Assembly (NCBI GenBank): GCA_011037195.1
Contig: JAAEAF010000193.1
Coordinates: forward strand, 186,001 to 250,000
From: Triatoma infestans
Lineage: Eukaryota > Arthropoda > Insecta > Hemiptera > Reduviidae
Length of the DNA stretch: 64,000 bases
Direction: 5' to 3'
Under the pieces are notes generated by a model that was not told the DNA's origin, ran no database searches, and saw nothing but the letters and a program-made list of their open reading frames with translations. Both the position numbers and the translations under genes were made by a program. Below are positions 23,591 to 34,285 of the stretch, piece by piece. Every line of letters starts with the position of its first letter. The first letter of the stretch is position 1.

Positions 23591-24060
23591 AAATAAATCT
23601 TCAATCCCGGTTTCGGCAACAAATAACAGGCATCATTTGCGAGCATAATGCTCGCACTCTCCAAAGAAGGTGAAACGTTGTTTCCTGGCCACATTTCCTA
23701 CAGAGTGGAACCGCAGTGAAACCTATACTATGTAGATGCTTCCTTAGAAGGCAATGCCTTATAATCAGGGCAGTGATTTCTTCTTAGCGTTACTCTCGTA
23801 AATCTTGGAATGCCTCTGTTCCGCAATGTTTTTCCAATAAAGCGTATGTTTCCATATAAGCCATTTCTCAATGGTCCCACAGGCGGTTATGTACGAGACA
23901 GAAAGACTTGGGGCCAGTGGGTCGTCGTGAGCCGTCTTCCTTTGCCAATCTGCCAGCTTCTTCATTTTCTTGAATGCTCTCGTGCCCTGACAACCAACCT
24001 AGCCGGAGTCTAATTTGGTTCGCCAGAGATTCCAATACTTTACGGCTGCCTTCCACAATC
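23590..24060 (-). pseudogene. LINE retrotransposon fragment: RNase H and C-terminal zinc region
   Basis: On the minus strand, about 24000-23900 encodes LGWLSGHESIQENEEAGRLAKE. This matches the RNase H signature of non-LTR retrotransposons (W-x-PGH-x-G-x-GNE-x-AD-x-LAK). Key positions have decayed: PGH has become SGH and NEEAD has become NEEAG, which removes a catalytic Asp. Further down, in another frame, LRKHLHSIGF and CRKC-x-HLL give the Cys/His region that normally follows. Several frameshifts and stops are present. Clade is probably Jockey/R1/I-like, because those carry RNase H. Confidence 0.65.
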
Positions 24061-24089
24061 CTCGACTTGATGCAATTCGCTTAGACATA

Positions 24090-24385
24090 TTTATATACCT
24101 GAATGGACACTGTAGGCGCCCTCTGCCACAACTAAGAAAGCATATATTAAACCTAACTGACAAACCCAAATAATTGACAAACAATTTGTTCTTCTTAAAA
24201 CATTATTCGCTTTAACAAAAGTTATATTCCATTTTTTACTTTGTTTATTAAATAATTCTGCAAAGCTAAGACTTTTGTATCCATATTTAAGCAGTGTATT
24301 GTATGTCAAATTACGTGTCAATGTAAAACCTAACTCTTAGTATGGGACTCTTGGTCCAAAAACAAACAAATAAATAAATAAATAG
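24090..24385 (+). repeat. Possible LINE 3' end with AAAT repeat
   Basis: The segment ends in 'gggactcttggtccaaaaac' and a short (AAAT)n run at 24367-24383, a layout typical of CR1/L2-type LINE 3' tails. Without coding remnants in frame this is a weak assignment. Confidence 0.3.
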
Positions 24386-24409
24386 AATGACAAATCCCAC
24401 AAAATCCTT

Positions 24410-25010
24410 ATAAATTCAATTTTTTCTGAAAAATGTTACAAAGAAATAAGATAGGTTTATAACTGTGGAATTAGCATTTCATGTTTACAGGAAATCGATA
24501 TAGTCGTTGTCGACAAAATTCCAAAAACTCAAGAAATCTATTCTATAATGAGGCATTTCCGAATTCTGATGTTCTTCAAATATGGATTCTATCAATGCTT
24601 CTTATGTATATAAAATATTAGATGGTATAAACCACATTTGAATTGAAGTGATACTTTAGAAGAATACATGGTTTCCCCAGAAACACCCAATATCAACTTT
24701 GCTGATCACATTTTTTTTTTGTTTTCAAATATGGGTAATAGACAGTAATAGGCAGTTTGAAGAAAATAGTTTAGGCTGTTTTCCAGAATCGCCAAATTAA
24801 TGAAAAAAAAAATCGTTTAGTAAAGGCCACTTCCGGTTAATAGATTTTGCCGGAAACCATCGGGCAAAACAGAATACCAGTTTGAACTTCCTGCGAGATT
24901 TTCGTTTCTGAGATATTTTTGCAAAAAACATTTTTTTCGTAATAAATTTCGGAAATTTGATACGATCGCCTGCCTTACTTCCTGTGGATCAGGGGGAACA
25001 CCAAGTAAAA
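24410..25010 (-). repeat. Family A copy, diverged
   Basis: Two module starts: mutated 'catttccgaattc' near 24549 and ACTTCCGGT at 24830. These are followed by 'ggattttgccggaaacc', 'ttcctgcgagattttcgtttctgag', 'atacgatcg' and 'acttcctg'. The CA microsatellite is lost and the terminal palindrome is degraded. Confidence 0.6.
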
Positions 25011-26220
25011 TACGAAACTCCTAAATGACATTTCTTTTACTACATTTATTACCGTTATATGATTGACAAATTTCCATTAAATCTGGAGTATTTACTAAAC
25101 GTTTATTTGCTGTAAACAGTACTGCAAATAGAAATAGTGTGGGGGACGCGTTTAGAACCCTCAATCCAGCCTCCACAGCCAGTTTGAATGGTTGTTGCTA
25201 TTGTTTTCCTGTTTATTAAAGAGAAAAAGAAAGGTTTCTTTCTAGGAACCTTTTATTAACTGGAATAAATGTTAGCAGAGGTATCATCGTGAATGTTTCA
25301 TAATGTGAGAAGCCCCCCCCCCCCCCCACAAAATTGGTTATACCATTTAGAGTTAAAGAATGACATTTTTAAAGTACATTTTTTAAGCAAATAAAATTCA
25401 GTATAAATGCAAATGTAGTTATATAATGCTAATAATCGTCTATCAGAAAATTTCTTATTTATTTTTACTAATCGTCTTAAAGAGAATTCAGAAAATCATT
25501 TTTTTTTTTATCTGGAATTTAAGGGAAAGAATTTAACTTTAATCTTAACGTAGTATAATCGTCTATTATTTTTAATTATTTTTAAACAAAATATAATAAC
25601 AAGTTTCACCAGAGAGCAGCTGTTACGGAAGTTCCACTGTTTTCTGTAATCTTCCCAGTAATTTTCAATAAGAATGTATAAGTGAAAGTATCAAAGAATA
25701 TATTCGGAAATATTAATACATTTTTGCTTCTCTTTTCTGGTCATTAAAATAATTAAAAATTCAAACAAAAAAAACAAAAAACGGAATTTGGCCGGGCCTA
25801 CACTCCACCATTAAGAGCCCTTCTCTTAATAACGAATTATAATTGTATAATTACTAATTGTTTTCATTAATTAATAAATTGAAAGTATTTTTTTACATAA
25901 TTATATGTACCACTATAGGTATGCGCAGCTTAAAGCTAACTCTAGATTACTGTATTCGCAGGACTTGTTGAGGTTCCGGGGATTAGATGGACGAGCCTCT
26001 GAGCATGGTTCCACATAGTTTTGAAAAGTAAAACAAAGGGGCGCAATACGCTCCTCGCGAACAACTAAAAATCTCAGTGTGGAAGAACTCCACATGAATA
26101 CGGTTGAAACAAGACAAGGTAATATGGGGTTGCGACTCTCAAAAGTATAAGTATGAGGAGGAGCTGTAAAGGAGGCTTTACTTATTGATTATTATTTACT
26201 TCTATAATTTTGCAATTTTC
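25011..26220. other. AT-rich stretch with C15 tract, nothing recognised
   Basis: A C15 run at 25313-25327, next to 'gtgaatgtttcata', suggests a collapsed family A module, but most of the stretch is unassigned. The part 25920-26100 is GC-richer and carries a 60-codon open frame without a recognisable domain. Confidence 0.35.
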
Positions 26221-26224
26221 TTAT

Positions 26225-26470
26225 AACTGTAAGAGGAAGGAAAATGCATTCTTGTCCGATTTTTCGAAACAAATTTACACTGGAAATGCTTTACTCTTCT
26301 TGAGTTCGAAATAATTTTTTTCTTTCTTTTTTTATTGATCTGAATGTTTGTGTGTGTACTGTTTCTCTCCTGAGTGGAACTTAATATTCCCGTTCAATAC
26401 CGCAAGGGAATCCTGAAATCGGGAAGTTCAGACGAAATCGATTACGCGACAATAACTTTATAATGGATGT
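26225..26470 (+). repeat. Family A starting block, diverged
   Basis: 'aactgtaagaggaagg', 'ttgtccgatttttcg', 'acactggaaatgc', 'cttgagttcg', a short TG run near 26349, 'cttaatattcccgttcaataccg'. It is lost after about 26450. Confidence 0.5.
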
Positions 26471-27735
26471 GAGGAGGACAAATAGAGAATTAGAGAGAAT
26501 GAATTTTAGTATATGAGATAAGAATTAAACTAGATGATAAGCTAAACACTGTATAATGAACAGAACACACAAACTGCAAGGACTTGCAGAAGTTCGGTAG
26601 TGAGAGAATAGTGAAGAGACAGACTGGCTGAGTAATAAGAAGGTAATAGATAGATTGCTGACTGGATGTACTGTTGTAAAACCATCCTGAACTGTACGGC
26701 TGCCGCTCTATATATATGAATGTAACTATCCCTAGGTGGGGAGTAACTAACTTTTGATTCATTTAATGTCTGCTTCTTCGTTCTTCGGATCTTATGAATC
26801 TTTAATGATTCGGTTCATTACAACTTTTAATGATCTTTTTTCCTCACTTATTCAACAAATGGATTCAACGATTTTTTTTATACAATACTCACGCACATAT
26901 TCATGATAAAACTATTTTTCTCATAATATAGTGGAACTCAAAATATGTATTTCCGGTGAAATCTCGAGGAATAAGAAAAAGATAATGCTGCTTTCAGTAA
27001 TAATAGTTTTATATTCTTTGCAACTTTGCTTTTTAAGTAAAAAAAAAATTTTTTCTTTGATAGATAAAAAACTTTCGTATTTAAACAAATACGAAGTCCA
27101 ATGATAGAGTATTTTTGAATGAATAACAAAGTAAACACTATTGATAGATAATAATAAAACCAATGGTAATTAAGTAAACACTGAGAGATTACATATGTTT
27201 ATAATTCAGAAAAAAAAAATACATTTATATTGCATATAAATATAATCAGTTAAATAGGACAATAAATATTACTTAATAATGTTATCGCTTACAAAATACA
27301 ATTATAAATATTCTTAAAATAAAACAAACAAAAAAGTATTAGTGCGTATACGACCAGTAATGAGTGAACATTGTATTTTCGTGTATATTGCGTTATGAAT
27401 TGTTATAATTATTGTTAAAGGTATGTTATTTTTAAATATTTTTCCCTCTTATTTTACTAAATAACACTGAATTTATATTCTTTATTATCTAAATTATGAA
27501 AATATTAAAATCTTGTACAAAATATAGCCTGGAGGATATTATTCTACAAGGGCGAAAGAAGTGAAACATACATACTTTAACCCCAATTATCGCCTTGTTT
27601 TAAAACATAAGTGGAACATAGCACTTATAAACTTGTATTTTCTTGTAATATTCGTAAACAAATCTCAATTTCTGTGTTATCGATGTGAAGAATGGATTCA
27701 GTTTATTAACGGATTATGTGCGGTAATATTAAGTA
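26471..27735. other. AT-rich stretch, nothing recognised except a family A scrap
   Basis: A 40-bp scrap with 'tatttccggtgaaatctcgag' at about 26925-26970 belongs to family A (minus). The rest has open frames up to 90 codons that are AT-driven and show no domain. Confidence 0.4.
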
Positions 27736-28620
27736 CCAACTCACACAACTTACTCTTACTGCAGTTTACAAAATTGTATTTGACAAATTTTTTTCAAACT
27801 TATAATTTTTACTAAATGTTTGTCTTTAGTTCTTTTTATCAATGGGAGAATCTAAACTTAATAAAATGACTTTTTTGAGAAATGCATACCCCCCTCCAGT
27901 ACCTCTTTAAATGAATTTCTACGAAAAAATTTCAAACAAAAGTGATAGAACTCTATATTCACAGTTAGTGAACCAAATTTAATAAAATTCGTTGGTATTT
28001 TTATGGAGAAAAAAAAATGTTCAGTACCTACTTCGGTAAACCGGTATTCTTCAAACTTTAAATATTGGCAACATGTTTAATTCTAAGACAATGTTATTTA
28101 GATGACCCAATTATGGAATTAAAAATTGAAATAACACTTTAGTGGAAAAAATAACCTCCCTCCTCCCCCAAAAGCCCCCTTAAATGAGTTTACCCAGAGA
28201 AATGTTTCAAATAATAATTGTAGCTCTTTATATGCGTAGTTCACATGATGAATTTATAGAAAACCATTGGAACCGTTTTAGAGAAAATTGTAGAAAACTA
28301 AAAAAATACTTTCCAGTAAAAACGCACTTCCGGTCATTGGATTTTCTTCAAACTCCGAATTTCAACAACATATTTAATTCTAAGTAACATTATTTAGATG
28401 ACAGAATTGTCTAATAAACTGAAATAACACTTTACGAGGAAAACCTAACCCCCACCTCCCCTCGAAAAGAGTCCTTAAATGAACTTTCCCGGAAAAATGT
28501 TAAATGCAAAAGTTGTAGATGTTTGTATGTGTAGTTGATATACCAAGTTGAAAAAAAATCGTCGGAGCCATTTTCGAAAAAATCACAATCAACAACCATT
28601 TTCGAAAAAAACATTAAGAA
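27735..28620 (-). repeat. Family A copy with two to three modules
   Basis: Begins with 'caactcacacaacttactcttactg' and then runs through modules with C-rich tracts at about 27890 and 28155. ACTTCCGGT lies at 28326, followed by 'aaactccgaatttcaacaac' and the block around 28500-28580 ('aaaagttgtagatgtttgtatgtgtagttgatatacc'). It ends near 28620, where the repeat switches to plus orientation. Confidence 0.65.
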
Positions 28621-28976
28621 TAGTTTTTGAGATTTTTGGAATTTTCTCGAAAATAGCTACAATAATTTTCTTATACTTAAATATTTAAGCGTATAAATAT
28701 TTTCCTCACGCGTTGGTCTAGTGGCTAGCGCACTCGCCTTTCGAGCGAAGAATTCAGGGTTCGATTCCCGTATGGGCAAAGTCGTGATAAAATGTGGCAA
28801 GCTACAGTTAGTAGCGCCCTAGGTAGCGAAGGCCGGAACTAAACGGCGTGAGAACTGCGGTAAGCTTATCACAAGCCCCACCTATTCAAATCGCCGTCTG
28901 GCAAGCCTGTTGGCCCTTCCTGGGCTGTTGCGCCACAGGTGTAGGTATAAATATTTTCCAGGAAAATGGGTTTTTG
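28621..28976 (+). repeat. Family A fragment split by a SINE
   Basis: 'gaattttctcgaaaatagctac...gattttctta' reads into 'gtataaatattttcc' and, after the SINE and its target duplication, continues as 'aggaaaatggg'. So one module was intact before the SINE landed. Confidence 0.55.
28706..28944 (+). mobile_element. Second tRNA-derived SINE family with perfect 15-bp target duplication
   Basis: The tRNA-like head has an A-box-like TGGTCTAGTGG near 28714 and a B-box-like GGTTCGATTCC near 28759. The tRNA-unrelated body differs from the 18.1 kb SINE. Flanked by gtataaatattttcc at 28691-28705 and 28945-28959, identical in all 15 positions, which fixes both ends. There is no poly-A tail; it ends '..cacaggtgtag'. 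The perfect duplication suggests a recent insertion. The head alone could look like a tRNA gene, but the CCA end and acceptor pairing are missing and the body continues for 160 bp. Confidence 0.8.
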
Positions 28977-29045
28977 GTGACCACAAAATGAAGCAGGCTA
29001 CCACGGAAAATGTCTCTGATGCTTTCCAGCTCTGCGGAACCAACC
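28977..29045. repeat. Penelope-like terminal scrap
   Basis: Contains 'gaccacaaaatgaagcaggc', 'cacggaaaatgtctctga' and 'cagctctgcggaaccaacca', i.e. the outer ~70 bp of the terminal repeat of the Penelope-like element at 33655-36611 including its tail. The hammerhead part is lost. It directly follows the SINE-split family A fragment. Confidence 0.7.
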
Positions 29046-29600
29046 ACCAGAACAAATGCTATTATAAGTTTCGTTGTTTCATTTAAGATACAATCTTAAA
29101 TGACAATGTAGTAAATTTTGAAAACCCTTATATTCTAAGTAATACTTTACGCAACTAAACGATGAATAAAAATTCCTAGTTAGAAACGAAAATTCACTGA
29201 TATAAGTCAAAGAAGCATGGCACGAATGTTTCATAGGGATTATTTCCTATTAAGGAAAATGAACATTAAAGAAATATGAACGGATAATGGAGGGTTTTAT
29301 CGAGATAACAATGAAATTGTGTAACATTGTCGCCGTGGCCAGAGTATTCTATGTAATTTGCATGAAATATTTGGAAGTATTTTACGAAATACTGTGCCCA
29401 TTGAATAGATTGCTTGGTTATAGATTGGCTGTAGATACCCGTAACTTCCTAAAGAGCAATGGAGCGCAACATTTTTACATCCACCTTACTCGGACGAAAA
29501 TTTGAATGACCTATTATTTATGTTTACCATACTAAATTACAAGTACGTGTATAAAAGGATATTCATAATAATACGATAATTATATTAATCAATATACGAA
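29046..29600. other. Nothing recognised
   Basis: No gene or element. Open frames (up to 72 codons near 29287-29505) show no domain. Confidence 0.35.
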
Positions 29601-29604
29601 TTTA

Positions 29605-29670
29605 TATTATAGCGATCGTGCCAGATTTTCGAAATTAAGCTTTCACCGGAAATACACGTTTTGACGCTGG
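29605..29670 (+). repeat. Family A scrap abutting the piggyBac-like fragment
   Basis: Holds 'gatcgtgccagattttcg' and 'tttcaccggaaatacacgttttga' and then switches abruptly to transposase sequence. The switch point, about 29671, marks a breakpoint of the piggyBac-like remnant. Confidence 0.7.
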
Positions 29671-29671
29671 T

Positions 29672-30502
29672 TTTTTCTTCCTCCACAAGGTGGTCGGTTC
29701 TGTCATAACGGACTTCATCCATTGCTAATGGTGTCTTCTTTGGGCATATTCGTTTAGGTCTATCTAAGTCATTCACGGTTAATATTGTCCGCCTTGTAAA
29801 TTCCAGCAGAGGCATATCTTTATCGATCAATCAGTGCAACAGCCATCCATTTACTACGGAACCATTTAAACAAAACCTAAAAAGAGGCCAATACCATATT
29901 TTACTCTTAATACGTACTCGGTGTGTGGTCCTTAGTTTATCAAAAATATCAATTCCTCTCATATTTTGATTATAACCTTGAATAAGGTTGGGTTGGAGTA
30001 CATATTTGTACTTTTTTTTCTTTTCTGTCCCAACGACGACACTGGCTTTCCCCGAGAACTACTTTATTTATATTAGTGGCCACTGTCACTTCATTGTTAT
30101 CGTGCCATCTAACCAAAGTAATATCATTCTCGTTGTCTTGAATTGCATGATAAGCAACTCTCTTTTCTCAAGCTTTGCAATGGGACTTTTTCAGTATGGT
30201 CTGCCCTTATGGTTCCTATGCAATTCAGAGACCGATCTTTCAGAGCTCCTAATAAAACAAGGGAATTGAAATAATTATGAAATATAGATAGTGCTGTCCG
30301 GTGGTAACAAACCAACGCACAATCGCCGAGTTACTGACGAACCAAGGGTCATACCTCGTTTCTTAGGCTCACGTGAAGCTGAATATGGTTCAAATTTTAA
30401 AAGATAACTCTTTGAAGTTGTAACGCACCAAAACAATCCATACAGAATTGGCTTACCACGAATGCACTGTTTTGCATAATGATATCCGTAATAAGGTTCC
30501 AC
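29672..30502 (-). pseudogene. piggyBac-like transposase, C-terminal half, broken
   Basis: Read on the minus strand with frame changes, the order matches piggyBac/PGBD-type transposases. First comes an EPYYGYHYAKQCIRGKPI segment (RGKP block). Then FHNYFNSL (family: F-D-N-[FY]-F-T-S, second catalytic Asp, here His), GTIRADHTEKVPL, RWHDNNEVTVATN and RGIDIFDKLRTTYRV (third catalytic Asp region, Asp kept). It continues with KIWYWPLFRF and, last, DEVRYDRTDHLV. The N-terminal half, including the first catalytic Asp, is absent. At least two frameshifts and the D-to-H change make it inactive. Its 5' side is fused in frame to a mariner transposase at about 30499; its 3' side ends at a family A scrap. 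The Cys-rich tail usual for the family is missing. Confidence 0.8.
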
Positions 30503-31438
30503 TGCTTCTTGAATATTCTCCAATGTTCCAAAATGACGTCCCTTGAGGTGATTTTTCAATTTGGGGAACAAAAAAAAGTCACATGGACTCAAGTCGGGTG
30601 AATAAGGAGGCTGAGGAGCCACAGGAATGTTATTACTGGCCAAATACTCATTAATAGAAATCGCGGTGTGACACGGAGCATTGTCGTGATGCAACACCCA
30701 CTTGTTTTTGATGTTTGGTCTCACACGCATGACTCTTTTTCGAAGTCTCTCAAGAACTTCTCGGTAAAAATGTTGGTTTACCATTTGGCATTGAGGCACA
30801 AATTCTTTGTGAACGATTCCTTGGCTATCAAAAAAGCAAATCAGCATGCATTTGATTTTTGACTTGCTCATTCTTGCTTTTTTTGGCCTTGGAGAGGTTG
30901 AAGTGTGCCACTGCATGCTCTGACGCTTAGTTTCTGGGTCATACTCAAACACCCAAGACTCGTCTCCTGTAATAATACGTTCCAAAAAATTGGGATCGTT
31001 TTCAATTGCTCCCAAAAAGTCAAGGCTCCTTTCCTTTCTGATGTCTTTTTGCTCTTGTGAAAGATTTTTCGGAACCATTTTTGCACAAATTTTTCTCATC
31101 CCCAATTCATTAGTCAAAATTTGATGAACGGTTGTGTGAGTCAAATTCAACTCTTCGCCGATCATTCGGACTGTCAAACGACGATCTGAACGCACGAGAT
31201 CGCGGATTCTGCCAACATTTTCGTCGGTTCTTGAAGATGAAGGCCTTCCGCTGCGAGGCTCGTCTTCAATTGATTCCCTTCCTTCTGCAAACGACTTAAA
31301 CCACCTAAAAACCTGTGCTCTCGACAAAACATTGTCTCCATAGGCCTGGCACAGTTTTTCAAACGTTTCCGTTGCACTGTGCCCAAGTCTGAAGCAAAAC
31401 ATGATAGCACAACGTTGCTCGTAATTGATGTCACTCAT
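30275..31438 (-). CDS. Chimeric mariner-piggyBac open reading frame, 387 codons
   Basis: Residues 1-~312 are a mariner transposase: N-terminal helix-turn-helix region (about 8-50), GRP at 64-66 before a second helix-turn-helix, then the catalytic domain with TGDESW (D159), HHDNAPCH (D252) and YSPDLSPCDFFLFPKLK (D287). D252 and D287 are separated by 34 residues, i.e. DD34D. Mariners normally run to about 340-350 residues. Here the last part is replaced from about residue 313 by EPYYGYHYAKQ..., which is the piggyBac-like RGKP region, in the same frame, until a stop at 30275. So the DNA-binding and catalytic parts are complete but the native C-terminus is gone. The ATG at 31438 gives the usual mariner start (MSDINYEQR). 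Whether the product is made or works is unknown; loss of the C-terminus usually inactivates mariners. Confidence 0.85.
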   Translation of the reverse strand: MSDINYEQRCAIMFCFRLGHSATETFEKLCQAYGDNVLSRAQVFRWFKSFAEGRESIEDEPRSGRPSSSRTDENVGRIRDLVRSDRRLTVRMIGEELNLTHTTVHQILTNELGMRKICAKMVPKNLSQEQKDIRKERSLDFLGAIENDPNFLERIITGDESWVFEYDPETKRQSMQWHTSTSPRPKKARMSKSKIKCMLICFFDSQGIVHKEFVPQCQMVNQHFYREVLERLRKRVMRVRPNIKNKWVLHHDNAPCHTAISINEYLASNNIPVAPQPPYSPDLSPCDFFLFPKLKNHLKGRHFGTLENIQEAVEPYYGYHYAKQCIRGKPILYGLFWCVTTSKSYLLKFEPYSASREPKKRGMTLGSSVTRRLCVGLLPPDSTIYIS

Positions 31439-31632
31439 TTTTAAAACGCACTGAAAAAACCTTGCTCACAAAAAAAGTCACTACGGACAGTGCAACAACT
31501 CTAGCATTTTCAAATTTGCACTGGACGTGTATCAGATGTTTACTTGCCCTACCACGCATGCGCCGCGTCTCCAGTGTTGCCAGATCGAACACTAGAAGAT
31601 CAGTCTCATTACTTAATTTACACACCTCGTAT
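30500..31632 (-). mobile_element. mariner element, 5' end kept, 3' end deleted
   Basis: The 5' end on the minus strand reads TACGAGGTGTGTAAATTAAG next to the TA at 31631-31632, consistent with a mariner terminal repeat, and the ~160 bp leader before the ATG at 31438 has the usual length. No matching inverted repeat is found at the other side: the element stops within its own coding sequence and runs into piggyBac-like DNA. Without the second terminus this copy cannot transpose by itself. Confidence 0.75.
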
Positions 31633-31759
31633 ATCTTAAGAGAGAGAGAAAGAAAGATAAGTTTATTATGCACTCACTCTCTCATCTCTGAGAACAAAAT
31701 AAAATAAATTTCCACTAGTTATTTACATTAATATTACAAAAAAACTGTTTACAGTTACT

Positions 31760-32245
31760 ATATACAGGTTTAAAATTAAAATTACTACTAATAATGAAGA
31801 TAATAGAAATAATAATAACAATTTGTAAACTTTACAAATAAATAATTATAAAAATAAAATTTAAATCTAAAAAATGTTTTCTTGCTTGTCATGTCAGTAG
31901 GTAAGTCGTTCCATAGTCTACTAGCAGTAACGTTAAAAGAATTGTGATAAGTAGTAGTCCTGTAAGGTTGTATGTAAAGTCTAGAGTCAACAGTCCTTGT
32001 AGTTCGTAAGTCTAGTGTAGCTTTTACTGTAAACATATCCACCAGATATTTGGTGTTTGTAATTTGAATAATTGATACATAAAATTGCCAGTAAAATACC
32101 TTCTGTGGTACTCAACATTAAACCAGTTTAAACTATGGTAATGTGTGGTTATCGTATTTAATATAAACCGGATGCAGAAATTAAGTGATCTTTGTAATTT
32201 TAAATTCAGTTCAGAGGTTAGATCAGCAACAATACTATGCAACAT
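31760..32245 (-). pseudogene. LINE reverse transcriptase C-terminal region, frameshifted
   Basis: Minus strand: DLTSELNLKLQRSLNFCIRFI, then NWFNVEYHRRYFTGNFMYQLF, then, after a frameshift near 32042, YLVDMFTVKATLDLRTTRTVD and YHNSFNVTASRLWNDLP. This succession (K-LQ-x-x-Q-N-x-C-I-R-F-I; W-L-x-R-R; F-x-V-x-A-x-x-L-W-N-x-L-P) is the conserved C-terminal part of CR1/Jockey-type LINE polyproteins after the reverse transcriptase core. It is 5'-truncated just upstream and lies immediately beyond the mariner terminus, separated by an AG-rich run (31638-31656). Confidence 0.7.
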
Positions 32246-33408
32246 TAATCAAAATAAGAGATGGAGGGAGTAATAGATAAATATAACCAATCAGTAAATA
32301 CTATCAGTTGTTAATCTCCAATCTCCAGTTGTGAACATAATAGTTACTTTAGTAAAATAACAGTATTAAAAGGTTACAGAATCATATACTTATGTACGCT
32401 AAAAAAAACAACTACAGTCATTACTAAAAACATAGGGAACATGGTATTTTAACTTTTGAAATGTTATTACTATACATTATTATATTATATTCGCCATTAA
32501 AATGTTAGTCTGACTGGTTTACAGGAAGAGATTCATAAAAAAAAAAAAAAAAAATTAAATAAAATGCGGCAACTCTCTTTAATGTATGTTGACTTCTGAC
32601 ATCGATATGAAAGTGAAAGAGGAAAATGAGAAACCAAAATTCCTCTTTATTTTATTTTGCTTAATTACAGCGGATTTATTTAGGAAGTGACATTTTTGGC
32701 ATGTTATAATACTTTGCTGGTAATTTACCACATTCTAGGTTTTTATATTCGCCTATTAGATTTCGTTAGAGGTGAAAAGAAAAAAATAAAATAAAAAATC
32801 TGATGTGATACACTCACACAACATTCTTTTACTGTAACTATTTCAATTATAATTAATAAAATTGCTTTAAACTTGAAATGTTGACCAAACTTGAATTGTA
32901 TACATATTAAGTCACGAAGAATATATACGTGCTTATTACTGAATGCGTGACAGTGTACCACACACTGTGTGGAAGCCGCCCGATGTCCTCAGTATCTTAG
33001 CCAAGCTTAAACGGCTTGAAAATTTTTAATTATAAGTCCTAGTTCTAAGTTTGCTACAAACATTTCAAAATAAATTTTTTTTTCCGGAAGAATATTATAA
33101 AAAGACAAAATGACGCAAAGTTTCGTCCAAATTCGGATGGAGTTAATAATTTTTATTTTTTTTTTATTAAGATAAAAGTTCAGATAGCCCAATGGGTGTG
33201 TGTACCATATTTCTTCATAGATAATATTACAGCTAACAAAGTTAAAAAAAAGAAACGTTAATAGTTACACAACTGAATCAAAAAGCACGTAAACATTAAC
33301 TATTATAATAATCTGCTGACATTAACTACTTTTAACAAGTTATAATAATTATATGTAATAACTTAGTTTTTGGCAACAACATAATTTAAGATAAAACATT
33401 GATTTCCT

Positions 33409-33456
<48 letters not shown>

Positions 33457-33460
33457 AATC
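32246..33460. other. AT-rich stretch with A39 run
   Basis: Contains an A17-18 run near 32539, a family A terminus scrap at about 32795-32870 ('tctgatgtgatacactcacacaac') and an A39 homopolymer at 33413-33451 immediately before the family A copy. No gene was found. Confidence 0.4.
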
Positions 33461-33733
33461 TGTTATTACTCCCAATTTTCGAAATTGAGTTTTCATGGAG
33501 AAAAGCATGTACTGAGGGGTGCCCTGAGTACGAAAAAACATGTTCAGCAGAATGGTCTGTTTGTGTGGTATGTGTTTTTTTTACCACAATATTTCAAAAC
33601 CGAAAAATCGCAGGAAGCTATGAACATAGTATTGCGTTAAGGTAATACCACCATTTGTTGTGGTGGTTGGTGGTTCCGCAGAGCTGGAAAGCATCAGAGA
33701 CATTTTCCTTGGTAGCCTGCTTCATTTTGTGGT

Positions 33734-33770
33734 CATCGACCGGTTTCGGGCGTCGCCCATCTTCAGGATG
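33734..33770 (-). ncRNA. Hammerhead-ribozyme-like motif, left terminal repeat
   Basis: Minus strand: CAUC, CUGAAGA, U, GGGC-GAC-GCCC, GAAAC-CG-GUC, GAUG. All core blocks are present; stem II has a three-base loop instead of four. It is the inverted partner of the motif at 36532-36572. Confidence 0.55.
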
Positions 33771-34285
33771 CGTTTTTTTCAGACAGTGTGACAATACAGA
33801 CTTGCATAGAGCAACTTAGTTTCTCACTAACTGAGACGTATTTTTAAAATGCTAAACTCTTAGACTAGGTAAAGGGATGTGGACAGATGGGTGGGAAAAC
33901 ACGTGTTTGGGTTGTTAAAGGGCAAATTTCTTTACAGTGGACACAACACGTAGGGGTTTACTCTTTAAACTCTGTTGTTGGAGGGAGACTTACTTTACAA
34001 TTAATTAACCAAAATATGAATAATATAAGCAAATACACAAAAATAAATTAAACAACGATTAAACTAACATTTAAAATTCATTCATTCGTTTAAAATTGAA
34101 CGATTTTTTATTAAATTTTTTTTTTAGTTTTTTCAGTTCCAAAGAATTAAGAAATTCCAGTCATTCTTTCACTTTTTCACGCAACCCTCACATCCTCGCA
34201 AGCATGTATTACCTAATTATGTTTTTTTATAATTAAGTTTTTTATTATGCACCCACAAACCATATCACATCATCACTCACATACA

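Noticed and set aside
28706..28780. Functional tRNA gene
   Set aside because: The tRNA-like head with A and B boxes is followed by a SINE body and bounded by a 15-bp target duplication; acceptor-stem pairing is not convincing.
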